Shown: positions 37,021-48,415 of the stretch, one piece after another
How positions within the stretch are numbered: the stretch's first letter is position 1
Layout of the letters: each line of letters opens with the position of its first letter
NCBI GenBank assembly: GCA_029204225.1
Contig: CM055113.1
Span: 25,106,930 to 25,170,929, forward strand
Origin: Diphasiastrum complanatum
Lineage: Eukaryota; Streptophyta; Lycopodiopsida; Lycopodiales; Lycopodiaceae
Length of the DNA: 64,000 nt
Reading direction: 5' to 3'
The notes under the pieces: model-generated
What the model was told of the DNA's origin: nothing
Databases searched by the model: none
The model's input: the letters and a program-made list of their open reading frames with translations, nothing else
Program-made: the position numbers and the translations under genes

Positions 37021-40000
37021 ATGCCTTTGAAACATGCAAAGTCGGACAGGCGGGTCCCATCGTTTTATCGTTTAGTAGCTGCAGTGATCTTTGTGGCCTT
37101 TTTTCTTATTGCTTTGTGGGTTTTCAGTTCTCCATCCCAGCGTCCACAAGAGCTTTTGAATGAAGTTTCCAGTAAAGTGGAAAATCAATTAGGTGCTGAT
37201 GAATCCTCTTCAAGCCGTGAAACCTTTGTAGAGAAAGAAGAAGATGCACTGGAGCCTGATGAAAAAGAGGAAGGTGATCTTAAACTGAGTACGAGTAAGG
37301 AAAATGTTGCCACAAAACAAGACTCTAAGTCGCAAGCTGAAAATACTGAAACTATTGACGATGCTGTTGCAGAAGATATACAAGAGGATGGTAGTAACAA
37401 GGGCAAGAGTGATAGAGATAGTGAAACCAGCCCAAGGGATGATCAACAACAGGTTGATGACGGGATTGTGGGAGCAAGAAATTCTGCAGATGCTGAAAAA
37501 TCCTCAAGCAGTACTACAGATGAGCAGGAGAAAACTCTGAGTGAAGTAACTGGGACTGCTAAATTGCCTGAAGCATTACCTTCCGTCGCTCAGTCAGAAC
37601 TGACAACTGAAAATACTGAAGTGTCTGGCAGCTGGACTACACAAGCCAAAGAATCTATTAAGGAGAAAGAGCAGGAATCTCATTTGAAAGCTGAAAATGA
37701 AAGTGCTCAGAATGCAGGCACAAATCAAGCAGCAGTACCACAAGAGCTTGAAGATAGAGAAGAGGTAAAGAAGCAAGATGAGCAGGTGAAAGAAGAATTG
37801 GAGAAGAGTGATCCATACCACTGGAAGCTTTGTAAAGGAGGTGATACCACTGATTTCATACCGTGCCTTGACAACCAGGAAGCTATAAAAAAATTACCTA
37901 CGACTATTCACTATGAACATCGAGAAAGGCACTGTCCTTCAAATGATGAATCAGATTTATGCCTGGTTCCTCTTCCCAAGGGTTACAAGCCACCTGTCCG
38001 CTGGCCCAGGAGTAGAGATGAGGTAATATTTTAATTATAGAGTTTCAGCCGTCAAATTTGTTCTGCCTGATCTCTTCAAAGCAAAGAATTGTCAGGGTCT
38101 GTGGGTGAATGGCTCAAATGTTATATTCTGATATGGCCTTGAATCACACCTGACTATGCATGGTGTACTTACCAAATTGATCAGAACAGTTGCTGAATAG
38201 ATCATCTTCATTTCTTTTGTTGGTTTGATTCAATTTCTTACTTTTTTCCTCTATGGTTTTTCAAGACTCAACAGACATCAATTTGTAGGAAAAATGGATG
38301 TAAAACTCATCCAGTTGTAATAAGAGCTCATATTTATTGTATTCGTCAGCCTTACTACTCACATTCTCACATTTTTGCTCTTTTAGATGAATGCCTGGTG
38401 TCCAGAGGCGGTCCTTGATAACTGTCTACTGATACTGTGATGGTTTGAAATTATGAAGGGCTCATGGAAATCAAGTGTACATAATTGAACATTCCCTTTG
38501 AATCCACTTGTGAGCAACAGAATCTCCATGAATTCAAGTCTAGACGAGTAACTGTATTCGAATGGCAGTGATAGCTAGTGATGGGAGTACTATATTTACC
38601 TTCTTCTTATTCCCTGTTTCCTTATTTGACCTTGCTTAATTTTTGGTGTATCTTGAATGACTTGACTTGACTTGTCTCTTCCATCTAAGCATAAATGGCA
38701 ATTTCACATATTGATTTCAGCTTTTGACCATCTTAGAAATTCACCTTTGACTCAAAATCTTGTCTCGCAGATTGAATGTTACACACCAGAATCCACATTT
38801 TTGATTTTTGGAGTTCATTTGACCTATTGCTGTAGGCTATATCCATAGGCAAGTGGTGGGGAAATGAACATACCAAAACGTGTAAGGGGAACCAGAGATC
38901 TATTTGAAGAAGGTAGATATATAAGAAGACTTCAAGCTAGGCTGTCGTACAGGTCATGACGTAAATCTTAACAAAGAGCACTTTCTGTTTTCAGTACATA
39001 TGCATATGTAAAGTTTTTGCATGACCGCCTATTGGCCTGGAGGTATGTGTGCCTATTGCAATTGATGTTTTCACCTCCATGTCTTGCATGACCACTTATT
39101 GGCCTGGAGGTGTGTGAGCCCATTGCTTGTAAAATTGATGTCTTCAATTCCATATCTTGCACGACCTCCTATTGGCCAGGAGGTGTGTGACCCTGTTGCA
39201 TGTGAATTGATGTCTTTACCTCCATATGTCTCTCTCTCCAGTCTTGGTTCAAATAACCATGCCAAGCAGTATGTCATCAGGCTTTGTGCATCCTCAGTCT
39301 TGTGAGAGTCTAGTCTACACATATTGCTGACAACTATATGAATCTACCATTTTCGTGTTCCAAAGCTCGCATAAGCAACATCATCTTCATTTAATACCTC
39401 TGCCTCAACCTGAATGCATGTTATGGACACACAATCCATACTTCTCTACCATACATTTATTTGATCTGCAACTATCTGGGGTCCCGCAACTCTTCTATTA
39501 TGTTTAAACCCCTTTAAAATACATTTGATATTTAAATGGACCAAATGCCTAATAATGGGCCAATGGGCCAAATGCCCTAATTGGATGCCCTAGAATGATT
39601 GCGTAACTACTATAAATAGAGGCCATCATTTTATCATTATTTAGTTTATGTTTTGGAGTCTTGAGCTCTTTGTAGGGAAGTTCCATGTTTTTATTGGAGA
39701 TGTTCATGGTATGCCTTCTAGTCTTGCACCAGCTTGTACTACTCTCTTACTAGGTGAGGCTTGTTTAGTGATTCTTGATTGTTTTTCTAAATAAGCTCAT
39801 TTTTTAGCTGTGCCTTGTGGCATTAAAAGACATTGATAAGGCTCTCTCTCTCTCTCTCTCTCTCTCATGCATGCACACACATTATCAAAGCTCAATTGAT
39901 CCCAAGAACATACCATTGAATCGTGAAAACTCATTGACTTGTTTTTTCTCGTTCCTGAAGCTTTGAACCTTTTTTCAATCTTGTATAATGCTCGGCTGAG

Positions 40001-43000
40001 TTCTACTACAGATGCAGATGTCACAGACACGCTTATATGGTGATCAATTACAATTCATGTGGAGTGCTAGATGATAATGATTCTTTTTTAAATGGAAAAG
40101 ACAATTCGTTCGGTTGTTAAAATATAGAATTCTTTCCTAGATGGAAGAGTGCTATTCACACAAATTGCTTGTGGTGCGACCTCATCACTAAGCCGTATTA
40201 CTTTCTTTAAAAAAAGTACATCTTTGATAGCTTTTGACATGGGATGCTCATGTTACAAAATGCTATCTTGCTGTGAGTTAGAAATTCTGAAATGTTTTTG
40301 CTATGTGGTTTGACACGAATGACTCTTTGTAAACTTCTTATGGCTGTCTTGACTGTCCAATTGATCTTGCTATTGAGGAAGCTTCCCAGACCGAGAATAG
40401 ACTCTCTCAGTCCCTCCTTGAGGCGGGCAGGCTGAAAAAGCATGCACAATACCATCCAGGCTCTCTGCGCATCCCACACATAATCCATTCCCTTTATGTC
40501 TGCGTTGCTCCCACACTCCCATGTATGGGGCCCAGCTACGTATACTTTGAATTAGGTGTTTGAGTTTGCCCCTGTAGTCCCCTTTCCAAAGAGCTTTGAA
40601 ATTTTTTGCCCAACAATCTGAATGGCTGAGGTTTCATCTGCTATTCAACCTTTGATTCCATTGGTCTTTGCTCTTAAGTACGTTAAGAATGGCAAAAATT
40701 GTCAAATTTTGAGAGTGTTTTGTTGCTCCCAAAAGATAGTGTCAATAAAAGATAAGCTGTCATATTTCAGATTTCCAAGGGAGTATTAAGGACTTTCACA
40801 TTGTACTCCATATGGGCTTTGAATTGAAATACATGGTTTGATTATCCTGCATAGATTGGTCAAGATAGAAATGACATCAACTAAGCAACCGGTCTGTTTT
40901 TTCTTTTGGATTTTAAGCAACAATCAAGATAGTCATGGTATTGACTATCATTTCTCTCTTAGAAAGGTTACTAAGGTGGGGTAGTATGGTTTGGGTACTG
41001 TCCTAGTTGGCTTTTAAATCATTTTTCTCTACGTGTTTTATTTGATGGAATTGTCTTAAATAATTTTTGTAACGTCTGTAAATATTTTCAAACTCTTTTC
41101 ATTCAGTGCATTGTTGTTCTGAGATGGCTGCTAGTGGCTTCTGCCATGACTACTGTTTCGCAATGAGTAACGATAGCATGTGAATAATTAGTCTCAAGCC
41201 TGTACTGCCATGATACCTGGTGCTTAGTAGGATTTTCCAGATAACAACAATTGTTCCATCATTTTTTGTTTAAAAGTAAAAGGAGGTTTGTAGTTTGTTA
41301 TGTAGCTCAAGTCTAAATTTCTCCTGTGCATTGCTGTTTTGTACAGATTTATTACAATAACGTTCCTCATCCTGGGCTTGCCTCCTATAAAAAGGATCAA
41401 AATTGGGTTAAAAAATCGGGGGAACTTCTCATATTTCCTGGTGGTGGAACACAATTCAAGGGAGGGGCATCTCACTACATCGACTATGTTGAACATGTAT
41501 GTTTTTTCTCCAGTACATCATCCTTCTTGTCATAGTTGTGTCGAACAGCCGGTTCGAATCGGACCGGTTTGAACCGTTTTTTTTTGGTTTGAACCGGAAA
41601 AAAAAAACTTAAATTTTTTTTAAAAGAAAAAACGGTTTGATACTTTTATTTGGCATTTTCCACAAAGACTGACGTCAGGGTTTTTTCGAGTGTTTCATTG
41701 CACATTGTAATATGTATGGCGTGACATTAATGTTTTGAGTGACGAGTAACAATGATCAATCTTTCTAGTCATGTATGGAAGTTGGTAGTTACTAGCTAAT
41801 GTCACAGATGATATCAGATAGATCATAGCCAAAACTGCGGGCAACAGATGAATCAAGAACCCTAAATCACAGGTGACAGGTATTGTTAGGTAACAAGACT
41901 CAGGAGTTGCATGTCAGGATTCAAGTTTCACTGTCGATTAATCACAAATTATAATGTACATGTTACCCATTAACATTAAGAAAGGACTTGTTTTTGACAT
42001 AATCGAAGGGTAGAAACTAAGGGGGGGAGGGGGGGGGGGGGTCCTGATGCCATGAAATCAAAGCTAGCTGTCTGATGGTGTTCCAGCTGTAATGGTGCTT
42101 TATAGATGCTCTCTCATCCTAAATAAATCGTTGTCATTTTGAAGTGACTCTGCCACGTGGATTCACAAAGTGAGGAAACTGTACCTGGATAACTTCTAAA
42201 AGGATATGCATAACCTTCACTCAAAATCGAAGTTTAGAGAAGCATTCTCAAGATTACATGTCTTTGTGAATTATTGGTGGCAGGCATGTCACGATGAAAT
42301 CAACTTCGTTTTTCAGGGTGAAGGGGGAGATATAAGCTGCTTGGAGGGCAGGCAACTTGCGTGAAGTGCATGCTTTCACCAAGCAGTTGGGTTGATGGTA
42401 TTTTTAGTTGTCAGGCCTTTGGCTTTATTTGGGGCCCCATCATAGTATTTGACAATTGACCATTTTGTACCTTGTGCCTTTCAGTTCAGGCCCTAGACAT
42501 TACTAAGGGGCACTGTAGGGTGTCATTATGCATAGGTTATTGATTGGAGTACCGTTGGCTTTTACTTCTAATTTCAAGCAAGCATTTAGCTTTTAGTTCA
42601 GCTTAGTTCCTTTTTTAGCATTGTCATATAAGTATTCGTTAATTTCTTTTAGTACAGTTCTTCCAACAAACAATTCGTAGACCTTTTCGGACATAACTTG
42701 TTATAAGTGCACATTTTTGGCAGAGGGGATAATGTTCTTAATGTTTAGATCCATCTTTAAATGTTTTGGGTTTAAACCCTAACTGCAATCTTTCATGTCC
42801 AATTCCATCTACATCAATTGGATTTTCAATCAATTTGATCGAATATTTGGCTTCCACTCATCACATAGCCAAAGTATGTCAAGGTTCCTTCAAATTGGGT
42901 CATGAAGGTAGGTTTCTAAAAATCTCAAAAGTCCCAAATTGACACTTTGTTGCTTTCGTACTCTTCTTTTGGACATTTTCGGCGATCTTTATATCATTGT

Positions 43001-46000
43001 CATTCCTAGGGCAATTGAAGTGTGTTTCACATATCTTCATTCAGATGTGAGGTAATTGAGTTTCAATTATTTTCATTCTTTGTAACTAGTTGCAACGAAG
43101 CCTGATTCACTGCAACTAGCAATTTGCAAATCATGATTTGCAGTTGCGAATTGTTTTTCTAATTAAAAAAATATCCTATGCTTGAAAAATAGCTTTTCTT
43201 AGTAGTCCTTGTCCTATATGGAACCGCAGCAGATCACGTTCCGCTGCAACAGCGATCCGGAATGAGCATTCTGGATCGCCAACGTTCCGGACAGCATTGC
43301 CCCAAAAGGCATGCTTCTTCCTTGGATATGCAAGTTCAAAAAATGGGGAGTGGAGCAAATTCCTTTACACAACCTTTATGAAGCCAGTAAAGCTGGCGAG
43401 AAGAATGTGGAAGCTAAGTAGCCAAGAGTTTGAGTCTCTGATTGATACTAAGGATGTAATTTGGTGGAGACAATTCCAAATATCAAAGGAGTGGGTGAGG
43501 ACAACAAGCATTCTTTTAGTCAGTTACTGTCAATTTGCCCAACTTGTTTCTGATGGTAGCAATAAAAAAGGGATCAAGCATGAAATACAAAAAGGTTGTT
43601 GGAGGTTCTTGACCTCCTTTTTAGGATGAAGGGCATTTCTCATGCACAATACACACGACGATACTTGATGCACATATGCAATTTAGAACAAAGCATCATG
43701 TCTTCCTATTAGTTATTGTGTCTCAAAACACTTCTGAAGAGCTCTTCAATTTTCTTAAGCCTGTCAATCTTGACTTCCTGAAAGTGATTTGACAGGCTTA
43801 AGAAATAATGTGGCTAATCTTAGTAGGAATAATTGATGGGTAAAGTGGATGTTTTTAATGAGATGCACAAGATGGGTTCAATTTATACAATTGAATAGAG
43901 GCTTTCCCGATAAGATTTTGGTGATAAGACAGAGAAAGGAAGTCGAGAGGAAAGAATTGCCACTCTTAACAAATTACAAAGTCTTGTACGTCCCTTTGTT
44001 AACTGGTATAAAGGAGAAGTTCTAGAAAACTTACTGGAGTTTGAGTGTCCCACATTGTACTTGAAACTATGGACAACCTACATAAATTTACTTCCCTTAA
44101 TTAGTGCTTCAATCTGATACCCATATTGCCCCCCCAAAAAAATGATTCTCAAAACCCTAACGAGAATTGTGAATTGCAATTCAGATCGTGATTGGCTATT
44201 CTGGGTTGCATCATTGCTTTGTAACTTCAAACATTGCTTTGTAACTTCAACGTTTCATGCGTTTTTGTCTCTTTTTCAAGTGGTTTTTGTATCATTGTTC
44301 TTCCTACATTATGAGATGCTCATAATGCTCTCATTCGCAAATCAACAATTAGATAGAAGTTGAGCTATAGAGTTTTCTAGATTTAGCATGTTTTTGAGAC
44401 CTCACTTTTTTGTACTTTTTGTCATTTGATTATGTCACTTTCTTTGATATGGTAGCTACTAGAGTGTTCCATTTTCTTTTACAATTTGTTCTTTCTAGAC
44501 TTTTCAACACTTCGTCTCTTTATATTGTCACATGCATTTTTAGTGCCTTTTTACATTCTTCTTTTCCTACAATAGCTCACGTTATTTTATTCATTTCTCA
44601 TTTGGATAATGACATTTTAAATGTTGAAGGAAGTATTAAGAAGGCACTTTGAGGAGTACGCAATCACTTTAACCATTTAGGAATACATACAGAATTTCAT
44701 TTCATTTCATGCCAAAAGGCGTATAAGACGAACAAGTACATCAGATAGGATGGCACCAAGACGGAGCAATGCCGTCAAAACAACATAACTAAAACCAAAC
44801 TAACTAAGAAAAGAATAATGTCCAGGATTATACGGTACGAAGGACCATTCACAAATTCAACTGGGCACCTCTCCAGTGCTCTAACTCTCAACCTAACTCT
44901 GAACAATCTCAGATATCTCATTAATAGCGACGGATTTAATATCTACAAATCGAATGAAATCATCCTTGTAGATCATCCACTTTCCGTTTGTTAGAGCCTC
45001 CTGTTTTGCCTTTTTTCGTTCTTGAACCTGAATGAAAGTAAGGTCTTCATCCAGGTATATCGTGGTATCCCACAGTGTAGATCTCTTCCCTAGCACTTCA
45101 CGACGACCAGTTGTAGATGCAAAGCGTATGACAAGAGTACCTGGATCCTTCTTAGGCCGCCGTGCAATATCCATATCTTTATGGTGGTGTTGAAGAATCT
45201 CTTCAAGAAACTTCTTAGCTTCACCAACAATACATGGGAGTTCGTAATACCTCTGACCCGGACATTAAGAGTCTTTTGCTCTTGCAAACGGCTCTCGGTG
45301 AACGTAGCGATAAATGAAGATGGAGGTGGTAGAACAACAATATTAGGACCATAAGCACATCTGCCCAAGATCGGAGAACGGTATGATGTTGTTCCACTTG
45401 ACTTTCAAGCTGTTGGATCTTAGAGTCGAATGAGAGGAAGCTTCGATTTGATAGCTGCAACTTCTTTTTTGAGATCATCGATAGACGAATCCAGTTTCTG
45501 AAGATGAGATTGCACAACATGGATCATAGCTTCAAGAGAAGAAAGTCAGTGGCTGTTGAGATATTTATAAGAACATAGTTGATCTGCACGAATGACGGAG
45601 ATCATAAAGGCTGGAGGCAAAAGTGATTCGTCTTCTCAAAGGATGGGCTATAGTGGATTCACTATTAGCAAGAATAGGATTTGACGGAGAGAGAGGGATT
45701 GCAACTGGAATAGAAGGGCAAGGTGGGTCTGAAATGGAAGAAGAAGACGAAGCAGATGAAGCAATGTTGGAAGGAAGGGCAAAAGCCCCTTTACAGCGAG
45801 GCATCTTAGCAGATGCTTGTTCAGATAGTGTAGCGTTGGCAATAAGGCGAACTAGGGCCAGATCCGTGAGCAGATAGCGCTGGCAGTCAGGTAGATGAAA
45901 ATCTGATTCCCGCTCAGGTGCTGATAGCGCTAACAGGGCCAGATGGGGGTAGCAGATCAACATGGTGATGGGGGAGGGCACACCTGCGAGCAGCAGGGCA

Positions 46001-46036
46001 CCAGCGATGGCAGATCTGCAAGCAGAGTGCCGTCGC

Positions 46037-46091
<55 letters not shown>

Positions 46092-48104
46092 ATTATCTTT
46101 TTTTAGGTGAGCTATTATCTTTTTTTAGGTACCATACGGTACATAAGATTAAAAAGTATGTCCGAGAAAAAAAATTCACTAATCAAAATGTTATTTTTTT
46201 TGCTGCTAGGTGATTCATAAATTTTTTGGGGCCCCAAGATCCCAAAAGAAGTCAACTTCCAAAAATAATAAGATTTCTAAATTTTTTAAGGAGAAGGAAT
46301 TTTTTCAGAGAAAAAAAAAAATCCAAATGTTTTATGCCCCATACCATGTGGAACCTGTTTGCTTCCAAATGTATGGAACCGAATGTTCCGAACCAAAAGG
46401 GTATCTATGCTTTTGAGACTTTAATAAGACCATGGTAACTGTTCATTCACATCATACCCAAACTGTATAATGAATCTTGACATGAAAGGTTGTCCTCCTA
46501 ATTGTTAAAAAAATTGGTTAGCAGTTGGAATGTATTGAAACGCATCAAGATTACAGAACGGGTACCATATATCAATTTTTGTTGTGAATTAGTCAGCCTT
46601 ACCTGATATTGATCAAGGTCTTGGAAGTTTATGCATTTTGGGAGATATTAAGTAGTTCACATGCCCCTTTCTCAGTCACGATTTTCTTGTTTTTTCAAAA
46701 TCTTCTACAGCAACACTTACAAATACCTATTATGCATAATAATTACAGCTTATTGTTGGAACAGGTGTTACCTGATATTGCATGGGGTAAGCACACGCGT
46801 GTGATATTGGATGTTGGGTGCGGCGTTGCCAGTTTTGCAGGTTTTCTATTTGACAAGGATGTATTAACAATGTCATTTGCACCCAAGGATGAGCATGAAG
46901 CTCAGGTACAATTTGCACTTGAACGTGGCATTCCTGCTATTTCAGCAGTAATGGGTACCCAAAGGCTTGTGTTCCCAAGCAATGTTTTTGATGCTGTACA
47001 TTGCGCACGATGTCGAGTTCCTTGGCATTTGGAAGGTAAAACTACTGAACCAAGGATTAAGGATAGCCAGAACTAATTACCAGTGAACTAGATCCTAGTC
47101 ATGAGGTAGATATAGTTTGATTGCAACATGTTTATTTTTGTTGAAGAACGCAATCTTCAGAATGCCGTTTTAAATTTACGAATGTTTGCTACTATGCTAG
47201 CTTGTAAACATTCTCTAAACTGTGAGAGACTGTTTGAAAGTAACTTCAAGTTAGTAGGATTTTTACAAGCTTTGTGGCTTTGCCAAGGATGCAATAGGAG
47301 GCAAGCTTCTTTTGGAGATAAATAGAGTTCTAAGACCTGGAGGTTATTTTATCTGGTCTGCAACCCCGGTATACCTTCACGAAGCAGAGGATGTTCAAAT
47401 TTGGAAAGGTACGAGTACCTTGATTAAGGTCATCCTGTTTTACACTGTTACAAAATAGTGTGTGGGAAGGGTAACATTCCTCATTCTGTCCATAACATAG
47501 TTCACAATCTGTGATCTGCAGAAACTGCATCTTTGGCAGCAGCAATGTGCTGGAACCAACTTGCAAGGACAGCTGACTCATCAACAAGAATTGGTGTTGC
47601 TATATTCCAGAAACCCAAAAATAACTTCTGCTATGAGCATCGGAAAAGGAAAAGGCCACCAATCTGCAAGGATAATGAAAAACCTGATGCAGCATGGTAG
47701 AGTTGACATAGACCTTATTGCTTAAATTTAGTTGCATCAGAGTGACAATCTTGGTCTGCAGTGTGCTGGAGAACTGTTCTAATGTTCTGGACAGCTGACC
47801 ACATCCATACCTGAAAGCAAAGCAAAGAAAAACCCAGACCTGAAGCCTGCAGGTCCACGTGCTAAACAGGAGCTCTAATCTAAAAGAAAATAATCTCTGA
47901 ATAGTACAAAATTGACGCATAGACGATATGTTGCGAATGGTATAAATATGCTCTCAGCTGAGCCGGCTAAAGAAAGATGTGATGTGAGGTATCGATGACA
48001 TCATGATAGGAGGACCAATGCTGTAAAATAGCGTTGATGGCATCTGTGCCTTGGTCTCTGGTATCTTTGACTATATGCACTCGTAGTACGTCGAGGCTCT
48101 AGCT

Positions 48105-48149
<45 letters not shown>

Positions 48150-48338
48150 CGAGCTCTTTATTAACTTCTTTTGGGCACCCGTGGGTGCACAAGACCAAAA
48201 AGAAAATATGTACAAGCAACAGTGGGAGCATCATCCATAGGAGGATGTGGCCGTAAAATGCTATAAACTAGCTACGAATGAAAGTAGAACGAAGCAGAAG
48301 TGAAATAAGCCCACAACCCGGGTCAGGTATAACAGAAG

Positions 48339-48415
<77 letters not shown>

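Larger units (their letters stand above)
38023..41346 (+). other. PMT intron 1
   Basis: 3324 bp, phase 0, GAG|GTAATA to GTACAG|ATT. It contains a three-copy tandem repeat, a LINE-like 3' tail with (CT)n and a minus-strand LINE fragment. Confidence 0.85.
41497..46764 (+). other. PMT intron 2
   Basis: 5268 bp, phase 0, from CAT|GTATGT to GAACAG|GTG. Inside are a CCGGTTTGAACCG-type palindromic patch (41546-41600), a poly-G tract, an unrecognised ORF (43297-43629), a near-perfect hairpin at 43252-43279, a LINE ORF1-like relic and a (GA)n tract. Confidence 0.85.

Noticed and set aside
41540-41600. Possible tRNA because of GGTTCGAATC
   Set aside because: The words form a CCGGTTTGAACCG-type palindromic patch. 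No A-box, acceptor stem or cloverleaf could be drawn.
42021-42041. Copia polypurine tract marking an LTR in PMT intron 2
   Set aside because: No TG-starting LTR follows and no coding remnant precedes it.
43297-43629. Extra PMT exon or independent gene
   Set aside because: The PMT frame is continuous without it, and the protein has no recognised family. It is kept only as an unrecognised ORF.
47128-47325. ORF across PMT exon 4
   Set aside because: Wrong frame. The frame giving [16 protein letters not shown] with splice phases matching its neighbours is the real exon.
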